A model generated the notes under the pieces. It was not told the origin of the DNA and did not search any database. It saw only the letters and a list, made by a program, of their open reading frames with translations. This document shows, piece after piece, positions 1 to 7,937 of a DNA stretch of 64,000 nucleotides. Source of the stretch: Devosia sp. Its GTDB lineage: Bacteria; Pseudomonadota; Alphaproteobacteria; Rhizobiales; Devosiaceae. Location of the stretch: assembly GCF_025809055.1 (NCBI RefSeq), contig NZ_CP075529.1, positions 1,178,001 through 1,242,000 on the forward strand. Reading direction: 5' to 3'. Both the position numbers and the translations under genes were made by a program. Position 1 is the first letter of the stretch. The number at the start of each line of letters is the position of its first letter.

Positions 1-333
1 ATGTCAGCCCACATGTTCATGATGGGCCCGGCCTCGGCCAATCCTGACTTCCCGATGCCGCCCGATGCCTTCCCGGAGATCGAGGCCGCTCTGACCCGTT
101 TGGGCGAACGCATGCCTGATCCGGCAACCCACCGGCTATGGATCGACCACGGTACCATCGACCTCGACCAATATTATTCTGGCAGTCACAAGGCCCTGGC
201 CGATGGCCTGATCGCAGCGGGCTGGAAGCCAACCGAAAGCCTGGAAGCCCGGGTCTATGTCGGCACCGGACACCATGGGAGCTGGTGGATTCCCCGCGTT
301 CCCGAGGCGCTCCGGTTCCTTCTTACTGCCTGA
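1..333 (+). CDS. C-terminal part of a putative esterase/alpha-beta hydrolase (5' end cut by window)
   Basis: The 110 visible residues read as the tail of an alpha/beta-hydrolase of the putative-esterase (esterase D-like) type. The end of the chain has a GTGHHGSWWIPRVPEALRFL stretch, which is where that family carries its catalytic histidine followed by the last helix. The reading frame is open at base 1, so the ATG there is probably internal and the nucleophile elbow lies outside the window. No substrate can be inferred. A GC-rich hairpin follows at about 360-388 but has no T-tract, so I do not call it a terminator. Confidence 0.6.
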   Translation: MSAHMFMMGPASANPDFPMPPDAFPEIEAALTRLGERMPDPATHRLWIDHGTIDLDQYYSGSHKALADGLIAAGWKPTESLEARVYVGTGHHGSWWIPRVPEALRFLLTA

Positions 334-504
334 CCGCCAAAAGCGGCGGAAATACCCGGCCGGATCGGACCCCCGCGGTCCGGTCCGGCTCTTGGTCTCG
401 AACGCGACCGCATTTGGCGTTGATGCGACGCCCCGGCATCGGCATCATGGCGCCGCCGGGCAAACCCCGGCGGTCACCAATCCGCAGACCGATCGGGAAA
501 CGCG

Positions 505-693
505 ATGCCTACTGACACCTATAACCTGCTCATTCTCGGCGTCGGTGCCGCAATCCTGCTTTGGCTGGTCTTTTCGGTGATGAAGAAACTCATCGGCCTG
601 GCGCTGCTCGCCGCCATAGTTTTTGGCGCCTATATCGTCTGGACCAACCCCGCCTTGCTGCAACAGGCCATGAGAATGGTCGGGCTCAGCTAA
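505..693 (+). CDS. Small predicted membrane protein (62 aa)
   Basis: The protein has two hydrophobic stretches, roughly residues 8-26 and 30-47, separated by a lysine pair, which suggests a two-span inner-membrane miniprotein. A GGGAA sequence lies just upstream of the ATG. It is followed closely by the convergent hydrolase gene on the other strand. I recognise no family. The hydrophobic pattern and the ribosome-binding site make it likely to be real, but function is unknown. Confidence 0.55.
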   Translation: MPTDTYNLLILGVGAAILLWLVFSVMKKLIGLALLAAIVFGAYIVWTNPALLQQAMRMVGLS

Positions 694-712
694 GTCCGCC
701 CACCAACCGGCC

Positions 713-1597
713 CTATCGCAGGTGACGCTGGAAGAAGGCCAACACGGCCGATCGCATTTTCGGTGTTTCTTCGTGCCCGACGCCCGGTTCGCTGAAAAAT
801 TCAAGCATATCGCTGTCCTCCGCATAGGCGGGCCGCAGGTCGGCCATGGCCCGCTCAACAGCCTGTGGCGGGCTCAGATGATCAGCTTCGCCTACACAGA
901 TCAATTGCGGACGGGGCGCCACGATGGCCGCGATCGTGCCACCATCTGCTTCACGCAGGAGGCCAGGCACTGTCAGGTAGATGCCATGACCATCATGGGC
1001 ACCGAGCGCGATCATGGTGCGGAAGTCGGCAAAGCAGCACAGATGAGCGACCGCCGCGATGCGCGTATCCAGGGCCGCCAGCCAGTAGCTCAAGACGCAG
1101 CCCATGGATAGCCCGAAGGCGCCGATGCGGTCGGCGTCCACATCTTCCCGCGACGCCAGATAACCAAGCGCTGCGGCGTGATCGGACAGCATCTGGCCAA
1201 AGAGCGACTTGCCTTCCCAAAGCAACGCCTTTGCGGCAGAGCTTTCGCTCACCGTGGCCCGCTCACCAAATATGGGCATGTCGATAACCATGGTGACATA
1301 ACCCGCCCGGGCGAACACGGGACCGAGCGGGTCAAGCAGATATTCCCGGCCATCGAGCAGTTCCCGCGCGCCGATTGCGTAGCCGCCGCCATGCGAATGG
1401 CCATAGAGGATTGCCGGCAATGGCCCGGACGCCCCGGCCGGACGCGTAAGAATGCCGCGGACCGGCAAACCGGCAATATCGAGTTTCAGATGCTCGATGA
1501 CGTAATCGCCCATCGGCTCGATATGGGAAGACACTAGCGTGGCGGTCCTGTCTTCAAAGGCCAGCAGTTCTCGAAAACGGGCTACGCTAAAGGTCAC
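713..1597 (-). CDS. Alpha/beta hydrolase, dienelactone hydrolase-like
   Basis: The protein (294 aa from the chosen start) has the oxyanion-loop motif GHSHGGG, a nucleophile elbow GLSMG, an acid residue in GEADHLSP and the catalytic histidine in GVGHEE, so the Ser-Asp-His triad is complete. This fits a serine hydrolase of the dienelactone hydrolase/acetyl-xylan esterase group; the substrate cannot be told. I use the GTG at 1597, which follows a GGAGG at 1611-1615. A longer frame to an ATG at 1690 adds 31 residues without any family resemblance. It is divergent from the flavin oxidoreductase gene to the right. Confidence 0.75.
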   Translation of the reverse strand: MTFSVARFRELLAFEDRTATLVSSHIEPMGDYVIEHLKLDIAGLPVRGILTRPAGASGPLPAILYGHSHGGGYAIGARELLDGREYLLDPLGPVFARAGYVTMVIDMPIFGERATVSESSAAKALLWEGKSLFGQMLSDHAAALGYLASREDVDADRIGAFGLSMGCVLSYWLAALDTRIAAVAHLCCFADFRTMIALGAHDGHGIYLTVPGLLREADGGTIAAIVAPRPQLICVGEADHLSPPQAVERAMADLRPAYAEDSDMLEFFSEPGVGHEETPKMRSAVLAFFQRHLR

Positions 1598-1711
1598 AGC
1601 GAATATCGATCCTCCAAAGCACAAACCTCCCCCATCCCTGCCCGATATGCAATCGGCGGTGGATGGAAACCGATTTCGGAACTTCGGCACTTTTATAGAT
1701 CATTCTGCTAT

Positions 1712-1729
1712 CATCGGCACTTGCCGATG
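1712..1729. promoter_or_regulatory. 18-bp perfect dyad between divergent genes (candidate operator)
   Basis: CATCGGCA and its reverse complement TGCCGATG are separated by two bases in the gap between the leftward hydrolase and the rightward namA-like gene. Perfect 8+2+8 symmetry in an intergenic region suggests a regulator site, though a hairpin in the namA leader is equally possible. No regulator gene is adjacent. Confidence 0.35.
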
Positions 1730-1785
1730 AATGGTGAAGCGACCATGTATGGCGCTCAACGCCGCACTCGATTGAAGGAATATGC

Positions 1786-2910
1786 ATGTCCAAGTTGATG
1801 TCACCCGTCCGGCTCCGCGAGCTCGACCTGCGCAACCGCACGGTGGTTGCGCCGATGTGCCAGTATTCCGCGATCGACGGGTTCGCGAACGACTGGCATC
1901 TCGTGCATCTCGGGCGATTTGCGATGGGCGGTTTCGGGCTGATCCTGGTGGAAGCGACCGGGGTGCTGCCTGAAGCTCGTATTTCCTATGGCGACCTTGG
2001 TCTTTGGAAGGACGAACATATCGCGCCACTGGCGCGGATTGTCGACTTTGTGCACGGCCAGGGGGCAGCCATCGGTATCCAATTGGCCCATGCCGGGCGC
2101 AAGGCCTCGACACCCGTGTCCTGGCGCGAACCGTCTGATCTTGCGACGGAAGCGCAGCGCGAGGCCGCCGGATACGAACACTGGCTACCTGTGGCGCCCA
2201 GCCCGCAGTCGCATGACCCCGAAAATGCGGACTTCCAGACTCCCGCCGAACTCGATCATGCTGGCATCGCCCGTGTCATCGATGGCTTTGTTGCCGCAAC
2301 CAAGCGCGCAGAGGCTGCCGGGTTCGACACGGTCGAAATTCACGCCGCCCATGGCTATCTGCTCAATCAGTTCCTGTCGCCGCTGTCCAATCACCGCACC
2401 GACGAATATGGCGGCAGCCGCGAGAACCGCATGCGCCTGGTTCTCGAAGCCGCCGAGGCCGTTCGCGCCGCCTGGCCCGACAACAAGCCCTTGCTGGCGC
2501 GCATTTCGGTCAGCGACAATGCAGACGGGGGTTGGACGGTCGAGGACAGCATCGCACTGGCAAGGGAACTCAAAGCGCTGGGCGTGGATGCGATCGACTG
2601 CTCCAGCGGCGGCTTCGCGGAGGGCCGCATCCGCTCGGCCCGCCAATACCAGGTCCCCTTTGCCGCTGCCGTCCGCTCCGGGGCAGACATTCCGACAATG
2701 GCCGTCGGCGTTCTCGGGGACGTAGTCGCTGCCGAAGCCATCCTGCAGGGCGGCGAGGCCGATTTCATTGCGCTGGCGCGCGGCGCGCTTGACGATCCGA
2801 ACTGGCCTCATCACGCCAATACGGAACTTGGCAATCACGACTACGCGCTCTGGCCCGTCCAGACCCGGCGCGTAGCTGAATATAACCGGCTCATGTCGTC
2901 GCCCGCTTGA
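1786..2910 (+). CDS. namA: Old Yellow Enzyme family NADH:flavin oxidoreductase (NamA/YqjM type)
   Basis: A 374-residue FMN-dependent TIM-barrel ene-reductase. The N-terminal MCQYS carries the Cys and Tyr typical of the thermophilic-like/YqjM class; the HAAHGYLLNQFLSP and SNHRTDEYGGS motifs are hallmark FMN and substrate-binding segments, and GGEADFIALARGALDDPNW binds the FMN phosphate. Members reduce activated C=C bonds, using NAD(P)H, in enones, nitroesters and similar electrophiles. The ATG at 1786 has an AAGGA seven bases before it. The gene stands alone, downstream of the dyad at 1712-1729. Confidence 0.88.
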   Translation: MSKLMSPVRLRELDLRNRTVVAPMCQYSAIDGFANDWHLVHLGRFAMGGFGLILVEATGVLPEARISYGDLGLWKDEHIAPLARIVDFVHGQGAAIGIQLAHAGRKASTPVSWREPSDLATEAQREAAGYEHWLPVAPSPQSHDPENADFQTPAELDHAGIARVIDGFVAATKRAEAAGFDTVEIHAAHGYLLNQFLSPLSNHRTDEYGGSRENRMRLVLEAAEAVRAAWPDNKPLLARISVSDNADGGWTVEDSIALARELKALGVDAIDCSSGGFAEGRIRSARQYQVPFAAAVRSGADIPTMAVGVLGDVVAAEAILQGGEADFIALARGALDDPNWPHHANTELGNHDYALWPVQTRRVAEYNRLMSSPA

Positions 2911-3018
2911 TCGCCTCGACATGACCACCGGACGAACCAATTTTCGCCGCCTTGGCGGCTGCACACTTGTCTTCGATCCGGTGAATGACCAGATCAGCCT
3001 GGCGAAGAGGAGAGAGCC

Positions 3019-3459
3019 ATGGATACCAAGGCCGCAATTCTAGCCCTGATGGCCGCCTGGGGTGTGGGCACATGCACTTCGCTGCCGGCATTGGCACAGG
3101 ATGCGGACGCTGCGCCCACGGAAGAACCGAGCGCCGAGAGCGGGGAGGACAACCCCCTGCTCAATCGTGTCTGGGTCAAACAGGGCGACGACAGCACTGT
3201 TCCGGGCACCATACACATCTTTCTGGCAGACGGGACGCTGGTCTCCGACTCTTGCTGGGAGACCTATCGGCTCTCGACCTGGCAGCAGGTTTCCGACAGC
3301 GAAATCTCCTGGGATGAGGACGGCATGACCATCAGCGCCGACATCGCCGCACTGAGTGCCGACGAACTGGTGCTCAATCTCAAGCTTCTGGGCGGTGACG
3401 AAGAGCAGCGCTTCTCGCCTGCCAGCGTACCCTATCTCTGCCCCGACATGCCCAAATAG
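3019..3459 (+). CDS. Hypothetical secreted protein (146 aa)
   Basis: A signal peptide is visible (charged MDTK, hydrophobic core, ALAQ cleavage-like site near residue 26), followed by an acidic linker and a small domain with two cysteines (DSCWETY and YLCPD near the C terminus) that could form a disulfide in the periplasm. The tryptophan-rich centre resembles small lipocalin/META-like beta domains, but I cannot assign a family. GGAGAG precedes the ATG by a few bases. A GGCGCC-based hairpin at about 3465-3493 may end the transcript. Confidence 0.6.
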   Translation: MDTKAAILALMAAWGVGTCTSLPALAQDADAAPTEEPSAESGEDNPLLNRVWVKQGDDSTVPGTIHIFLADGTLVSDSCWETYRLSTWQQVSDSEISWDEDGMTISADIAALSADELVLNLKLLGGDEEQRFSPASVPYLCPDMPK

Positions 3460-3492
3460 GAAATTGGCGCCACACGAGGTGCGGCGCCATTT

Positions 3493-3603
3493 CTAGAGCA
3501 TTTTCTCGTTCTGACTGATTCAGAACGAGAGCTCTAAGTTTTTGATTGGTCGCGTTTTCGAACCAGAAAAGTGGTGTCCACTTTTCTTGAAAACGCTTTA
3601 GAT
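3493..3603. repeat. Rhizobial-type intergenic palindromic repeat
   Basis: Two adjacent hairpins: TCTCGTTCTGA paired with TCAGAACGAGA around CTGAT, then a longer imperfect one from GCGTTTTC to AAAACGC with inner arms AGAAAAGTGG and CCACTTTTCT. Elements of this kind, with a GCGTTTTCGAACC core, are scattered between genes in Hyphomicrobiales. Its right edge touches the kup stop codon, and TAA is the last base triplet of kup and the first of the repeat arm. Confidence 0.7.
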
Positions 3604-5520
3604 GATCACCTGGGTGCCGATTTCCACTACGCGCCCGGTGGGAATGTGGAAATACTCGGTGGCATCGCTCGCATTGCGGGCGAGGCGCACGAACAGCCGG
3701 TCCTGCCAGAAGCGCAGCGGGCCGCTCTTCTGACCCAATTTCAGGGACCGGCGGGAGAGGAAGAACGAAGTCGACATGATGTCGAACTTCCAGCCAAGCT
3801 TCCGCGCCAGTGCCAGCGCCTTGGGAATGTTTGGGGCTTCCATGAAGCCAAAAGTCACGACCACGCGGAAGAACAGCTCGTTATAGGCGTCAATGGTGAC
3901 CTTTTCATCATCGGGCACGCGCGGCGATGTCGACGTGCGCACCGTTAGAATGACATTCTGCTCGTGCAGGACCTTGTAGTGCTTGAGCGAATGCAGCAGA
4001 GCCGTCGGCGCGCCCTCGACGTCCGAGGTCAGGAAAATGGCGGTACCCGGCACCGTGGTCGGCTTCTTCTTGGAGAGGTTGTCCACCAGAAACTCCAGCG
4101 GAACCTCGTCACGCCGGGTCTTTTCCGACAGTCGGCGCCGTCCGGCCATCCAGCTCCACATCGTGATCGCAACGACGAAGGCGACAGCCGCCGGCACCCA
4201 GCCTCCCTGGAACAGCTTGGCCGCATTGGCGACGAAAAAGCCGCCGTCGATCAGCAGATAAACGACCCCGAACAGGGCGACATAGCCCAAATGCCATTTC
4301 CAGTTTCGCGCCATCACCACCACGAGCAGCGACAGCGTCACCACCATCACCCCCGACACCGCAATGCCATAGGCATTGGACAGGGCATCCGAACTTCTGA
4401 ATGCCAGGACCAGGACCAGCACGCCGACCAGCAGCATGGTGTTGATCTGCGGCATATAGATCTGGCCGCTTTGAGTCTCGGATGTGTGCTGCACCACCAT
4501 GCGCGGCAACAGGTTGAGCGCGATCGCCTGCTGGGTCAGGCTATAGGTGCCCGTGATCACCGCCTGGCTGGCGATGATGGTCGCCATGGTCGCCAGGCCA
4601 ACGAAGGGCAACAGCGCCCATTCCGGCTGCATCTCGAAGAACGGGCTTTCCACGTTCTCGACCCCGACCTGCAGGACAAAGGCGCCCTGCCCGAAATAGT
4701 TGAGCAGCAAACAGGGAAAGACGAGGCCGAACCACGCCATGACGATCGGCTTGCGGCCAAAATGCCCCAGGTCGACGTAGAGGGCTTCCGCACCGGTCAC
4801 GGCCAGGAACACGGCACCCATGACCACGAAAGCAATGCCGATATGGGTGTAGAGAAATTCGACCCCGAGAAACGGATTGAGGGCCCAAAGGACGGCCGGA
4901 TATTCGATGATGTGCACGAGGCCACTGAACCCGAGCACCAGGAACCAGATCGCCGTCAACGGGCCGAAAACGATGGCCACCTTGGCTGTGCCAAATCTCT
5001 GTACGGCGAAAAGGCCGACAATGATGACCAGCGTGATTGGAACCACCCAGCGCGCCATGCCCGGGGCAACAATATCGAGCCCTTCGACGGCAGAAAGCAC
5101 CGAGATGGCCGGGGTGATAATGGCATCGCCGAAAAACAGGGCGGCGCCGAGCACGCCAAGCACGGTTATCCAGGCCGGAGGTTTGGTAAACGTCTTGCGC
5201 GCCAGGGCCATGAGGCTGAGCGTGCCGCCCTCGCCGTTATTGTCCGCGCGGGTGACGAAGAAGACATACTTGACGGCGACCGTCAGGGTGAGCGCCCAGA
5301 CAATCAGCGATAGAAGTCCCAGGATTTCGATATGCGACGGTGCAGCCTCGGGGCGCACATTCACCGCTTGCCTGAAGGCGTAGATCGGACTCGTACCGAT
5401 GTCGCCATAGACAACGCCGATCGCACCGATGGTGAGGAGAGGCAGGTTGGATTTTCCGTGGCCGGCCTGGTCGGTCGCTACGTCGCCGGTGGAGTGTCCG
5501 GCTTGTTCCGTATGCGTCAT
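3598..5520 (-). CDS. kup: Low-affinity potassium uptake transporter Kup
   Basis: A 640-residue KUP/HAK/KT-type K+:H+ symporter of the inner membrane. The N-terminal GAIGVVYGDIGTSPIYA is the family signature, followed by about twelve membrane segments and a soluble C-terminal part of some 170 residues ending near residue 640, which is the usual length. I start at the ATG at 5520 (MTHTEQ); an in-frame extension to 5565 adds 15 poorly conserved residues. It is a single gene, with an intergenic repeat directly after the stop codon. Confidence 0.93.
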   Translation of the reverse strand: MTHTEQAGHSTGDVATDQAGHGKSNLPLLTIGAIGVVYGDIGTSPIYAFRQAVNVRPEAAPSHIEILGLLSLIVWALTLTVAVKYVFFVTRADNNGEGGTLSLMALARKTFTKPPAWITVLGVLGAALFFGDAIITPAISVLSAVEGLDIVAPGMARWVVPITLVIIVGLFAVQRFGTAKVAIVFGPLTAIWFLVLGFSGLVHIIEYPAVLWALNPFLGVEFLYTHIGIAFVVMGAVFLAVTGAEALYVDLGHFGRKPIVMAWFGLVFPCLLLNYFGQGAFVLQVGVENVESPFFEMQPEWALLPFVGLATMATIIASQAVITGTYSLTQQAIALNLLPRMVVQHTSETQSGQIYMPQINTMLLVGVLVLVLAFRSSDALSNAYGIAVSGVMVVTLSLLVVVMARNWKWHLGYVALFGVVYLLIDGGFFVANAAKLFQGGWVPAAVAFVVAITMWSWMAGRRRLSEKTRRDEVPLEFLVDNLSKKKPTTVPGTAIFLTSDVEGAPTALLHSLKHYKVLHEQNVILTVRTSTSPRVPDDEKVTIDAYNELFFRVVVTFGFMEAPNIPKALALARKLGWKFDIMSTSFFLSRRSLKLGQKSGPLRFWQDRLFVRLARNASDATEYFHIPTGRVVEIGTQVII

Positions 5521-5611
5521 GAGCTTTAGGGCTCTCGCTGTTTCAGGGCGGGCGCCGCTATACACCCGTCACCCGACACAAACAACACAAATCGGCCATA
5601 TTTGGTTCAAT

Positions 5612-5647
5612 GAAAATATGGGCCCACCGCATGGATGGACCCATATT
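5612..5647 (-). terminator. Probable intrinsic terminator after the flavin reductase
   Basis: Read leftward, an AATATGGG/CCCATATT stem with an inner CCA/TGG extension is followed by TTTTC. It lies 28 bases after the reductase stop codon and before the start of kup, so it would separate the two leftward genes. Confidence 0.5.
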
Positions 5648-5675
5648 CAGGACGGCGATTGGAGGTCGAACGCCG

Positions 5676-6290
5676 TTATTCGGCAGCCTGGGCGGTGACG
5701 CCGTCTTCGGCTCGGGCCGCCTTCGTGGCCTGGCCCCACCAGACCAGTTGATCCAGCATGTCCTTGGCCGAGTTGCCGATGGAGGCTTCGATTTCGTTGA
5801 GGCTCTTGGTGCCACCAAAGCCGGGGTGCACGGCCATGAAGTCAGCGCCAGCGATGTGAACCGCGGAACGGGTCGACACCATCTGCAGTTCGACGCCAAT
5901 TGTCCGCAGGTTCTCGACCGCGCGGGCGCCGCCAACAGTACCGTAGCCGACCGCGCCAAACACCTTCTTGTTCCAATTGGTGTAGGCCTGGTCGATCGCG
6001 TTCTTCAGCGCGCCGGTGATCGCGCGGTTATATTCGGCGACGACAAAGATGTAGCCGTCATACTCGGAAACCTTGTTCTGCCAGGCGACAGCCTGGGCGT
6101 TCTGCGACGGGACCCATGCATTGGATGCGACTTCGTCGAAGAACGGCAGATTGAAATCGCGCAGGTCAACCAGTTCCGCTTCGATCTCGGGGCGCTCATT
6201 GGCCTTGTCAAGAATCCACTTGGCCGGCAATTCGCCAAAGCGGGTGGGACGGGTGGACGAGATGATGACGCCGATCTTGAGTTTGGACAT
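5676..6290 (-). CDS. NADPH-dependent FMN reductase family protein
   Basis: A 204-residue flavodoxin-like protein. The N-terminal beta-strand and phosphate loop read GVIISSTRPTRFG, and EYNRAITGALKNAID is the conserved second flavin-binding segment of the ChrR/azoreductase-like FMN_red family. Such enzymes use NAD(P)H to reduce quinones, chromate or azo compounds through FMN. A strong AAGGAGG precedes the ATG. An upstream 5-4-5 dyad (TTACA, TGTAA) at 6400-6413 may be an operator. Confidence 0.82.
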   Translation of the reverse strand: MSKLKIGVIISSTRPTRFGELPAKWILDKANERPEIEAELVDLRDFNLPFFDEVASNAWVPSQNAQAVAWQNKVSEYDGYIFVVAEYNRAITGALKNAIDQAYTNWNKKVFGAVGYGTVGGARAVENLRTIGVELQMVSTRSAVHIAGADFMAVHPGFGGTKSLNEIEASIGNSAKDMLDQLVWWGQATKAARAEDGVTAQAAE

Positions 6291-6527
6291 TTGGATGCCC
6301 TCCTTGGTAACAAATCGTAACTGAGGCGATATATGTGCCTGTCACGAAAAGCCTCAAGAGGGCACCTTGTTGTCATCCGGAGACATCTGGGTGCCCCGGT
6401 TACAGTGATGTAAGTATTTGCAGAAAGGGCGCTTTGGCCATTTTTCCTGGGGCCAATGCACCGGGCGAAATCCAGGGCAGCCATTCCGCAAACGCAGTGT
6501 TCTCAGCCAGTGAACAGCGCGCGCAAC

Positions 6528-7271
6528 CTATTCGGCAAGCACAGCGATGTACCGGCGGGTGGCCTCGGCGAAGCCCATCACCAGGGCGTCGGCAGTAATG
6601 CCGTGCCCGATGGAAACTTCGGCCACGCCCGTTACCGACGCCTGGAAAGCCGGCAGATTCTCAAGGGTCAGATCGTGTCCTGCATTGACCCCAAGGCCCA
6701 AATCCTTCGCGGCCGCCTTGGTGACCGCCATTGCGGCGAGCTCCGCCCTTCCCTTTTCCGGATCGTCATGGCAGGCACCATAGGGACCGGTGAACAATTC
6801 GATCCGGTCCGCTCCCGTCGCCTTGGCGGCCAACACCCCGGCCTCGCCGGCATCGGGGTCGCAGAACAGGGAAACGCGCCGACCGGGGCGCTTGAGCCTG
6901 TCCACGACTGAACGCAGCAAATCGGCCTGACCGACAAAATCCCAACCATGGTCGGAGGTGGCCTGCGCCGGGTCGTCCGGAACCAGCGTCACCTGATGCG
7001 GGTCGACCGCATCGATCAGCGCCAAGAAGTCTGGGCTGGGGTAGCCCTCGATATTGAACTCGGCGGACGGGTAGTGGTCACGCAAAAGCGCAGCGAGCTC
7101 GAACACATCTGTGCGCCGGATGTGCCGTTCATCGGGTCGTGGATGAACCGTGATGCCGGTGGCGCCGGCATCGAGCACCACGCGCGCAATGCCTACCACG
7201 CTTGGCCACGGCAGGTCGCGACGGTTGCGCAACTGGGCAACGGCATTGAGATTGACGGACAACAGGGTCAT
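6528..7271 (-). CDS. pdxJ: Pyridoxine 5'-phosphate synthase
   Basis: 247 residues, the usual PdxJ length. It condenses 1-deoxyxylulose 5-phosphate with 3-amino-2-oxopropyl phosphate to make pyridoxine 5'-phosphate. The N-terminal LSVNLNAVAQLRNRR and the HPRPDERHI motif (phosphate and substrate binding) are diagnostic, as is the C-terminal VSIGHGITADAL. It lies downstream of ilvBN on the same strand with a 90-base gap, so co-transcription is possible but not shown. Confidence 0.95.
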   Translation of the reverse strand: MTLLSVNLNAVAQLRNRRDLPWPSVVGIARVVLDAGATGITVHPRPDERHIRRTDVFELAALLRDHYPSAEFNIEGYPSPDFLALIDAVDPHQVTLVPDDPAQATSDHGWDFVGQADLLRSVVDRLKRPGRRVSLFCDPDAGEAGVLAAKATGADRIELFTGPYGACHDDPEKGRAELAAMAVTKAAAKDLGLGVNAGHDLTLENLPAFQASVTGVAEVSIGHGITADALVMGFAEATRRYIAVLAE

Positions 7272-7361
7272 GGCAGGACTCGAATGGTTCGACCCCTGCC
7301 ATATACCAGAGTGTGCCTCAGGCCCAATCGAACCTTTTGATAGGCCCGATCAGCGGAATGA

Positions 7362-7916
7362 CTACATGCCCTCTGCGCCACGATTGATGGCGGCGAGACC
7401 AGTGCGCACCACCTCGACCAGGCCCAGGGGCGCCATCAGCGCGATAAAGCTGTCGATCTTGCCAGGCTTGCCGGTAACCTCGAACACAAAGCTCTCGACG
7501 GTCGCATCGACGATCTGCGCGCGGAAGGCATCCGCCAGGCGCAGCGTCTCGGCACGGCGGTCGCCCGAACCCTGCACCTTGATGAGGGCAAGCTCGCGCT
7601 CGAGATACGCCCCCTCCGCAGTCAGGTCGTGGACCCGGTGCACCGGCACCAGCCGCTCCAGCTGCGTCTTGATCTGAACCAGCACCTTGGGCGTGGCGAT
7701 GACCACGACAGTGATGCGACTAAGTCGCTTGTCGTGTTCGGTCTCGCTGACTGTCAGGCTTTCAATATTGAAGCCGCGCGCCGAGAACAGGCCGACCACG
7801 CGGGCGAGAATGCCCGGCTCGTTGTCAACCAGCACTGAAAGCGTATGGCGTTCGCTCTGCTGCGTTTCCTGAGTCAGGAAATAGGCCGAACCGGTGGGCT
7901 GCAAATGTGCGTTCAT
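7362..7916 (-). CDS. ilvN: Acetolactate synthase regulatory (small) subunit
   Basis: 184 residues with an N-terminal ACT domain (HTLSVLVDNEPGILARVVGLFSARGFNI split across residues 24-52) and the C-terminal small-subunit domain. It activates IlvB and mediates feedback inhibition by valine. It begins 21 bases after the ilvB stop codon, so the two are an operon. The length matches the IlvH-type small subunits of alphaproteobacteria rather than the short E. coli IlvN. Confidence 0.94.
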   Translation of the reverse strand: MNAHLQPTGSAYFLTQETQQSERHTLSVLVDNEPGILARVVGLFSARGFNIESLTVSETEHDKRLSRITVVVIATPKVLVQIKTQLERLVPVHRVHDLTAEGAYLERELALIKVQGSGDRRAETLRLADAFRAQIVDATVESFVFEVTGKPGKIDSFIALMAPLGLVEVVRTGLAAINRGAEGM

Positions 7917-7937
7917 GTCGTATCCTCCGTGCCTGGC

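Noticed and set aside
360..388. Terminator after the first hydrolase
   Set aside because: A good 12-bp hairpin with one mismatch, but there is no T-tract on either strand.
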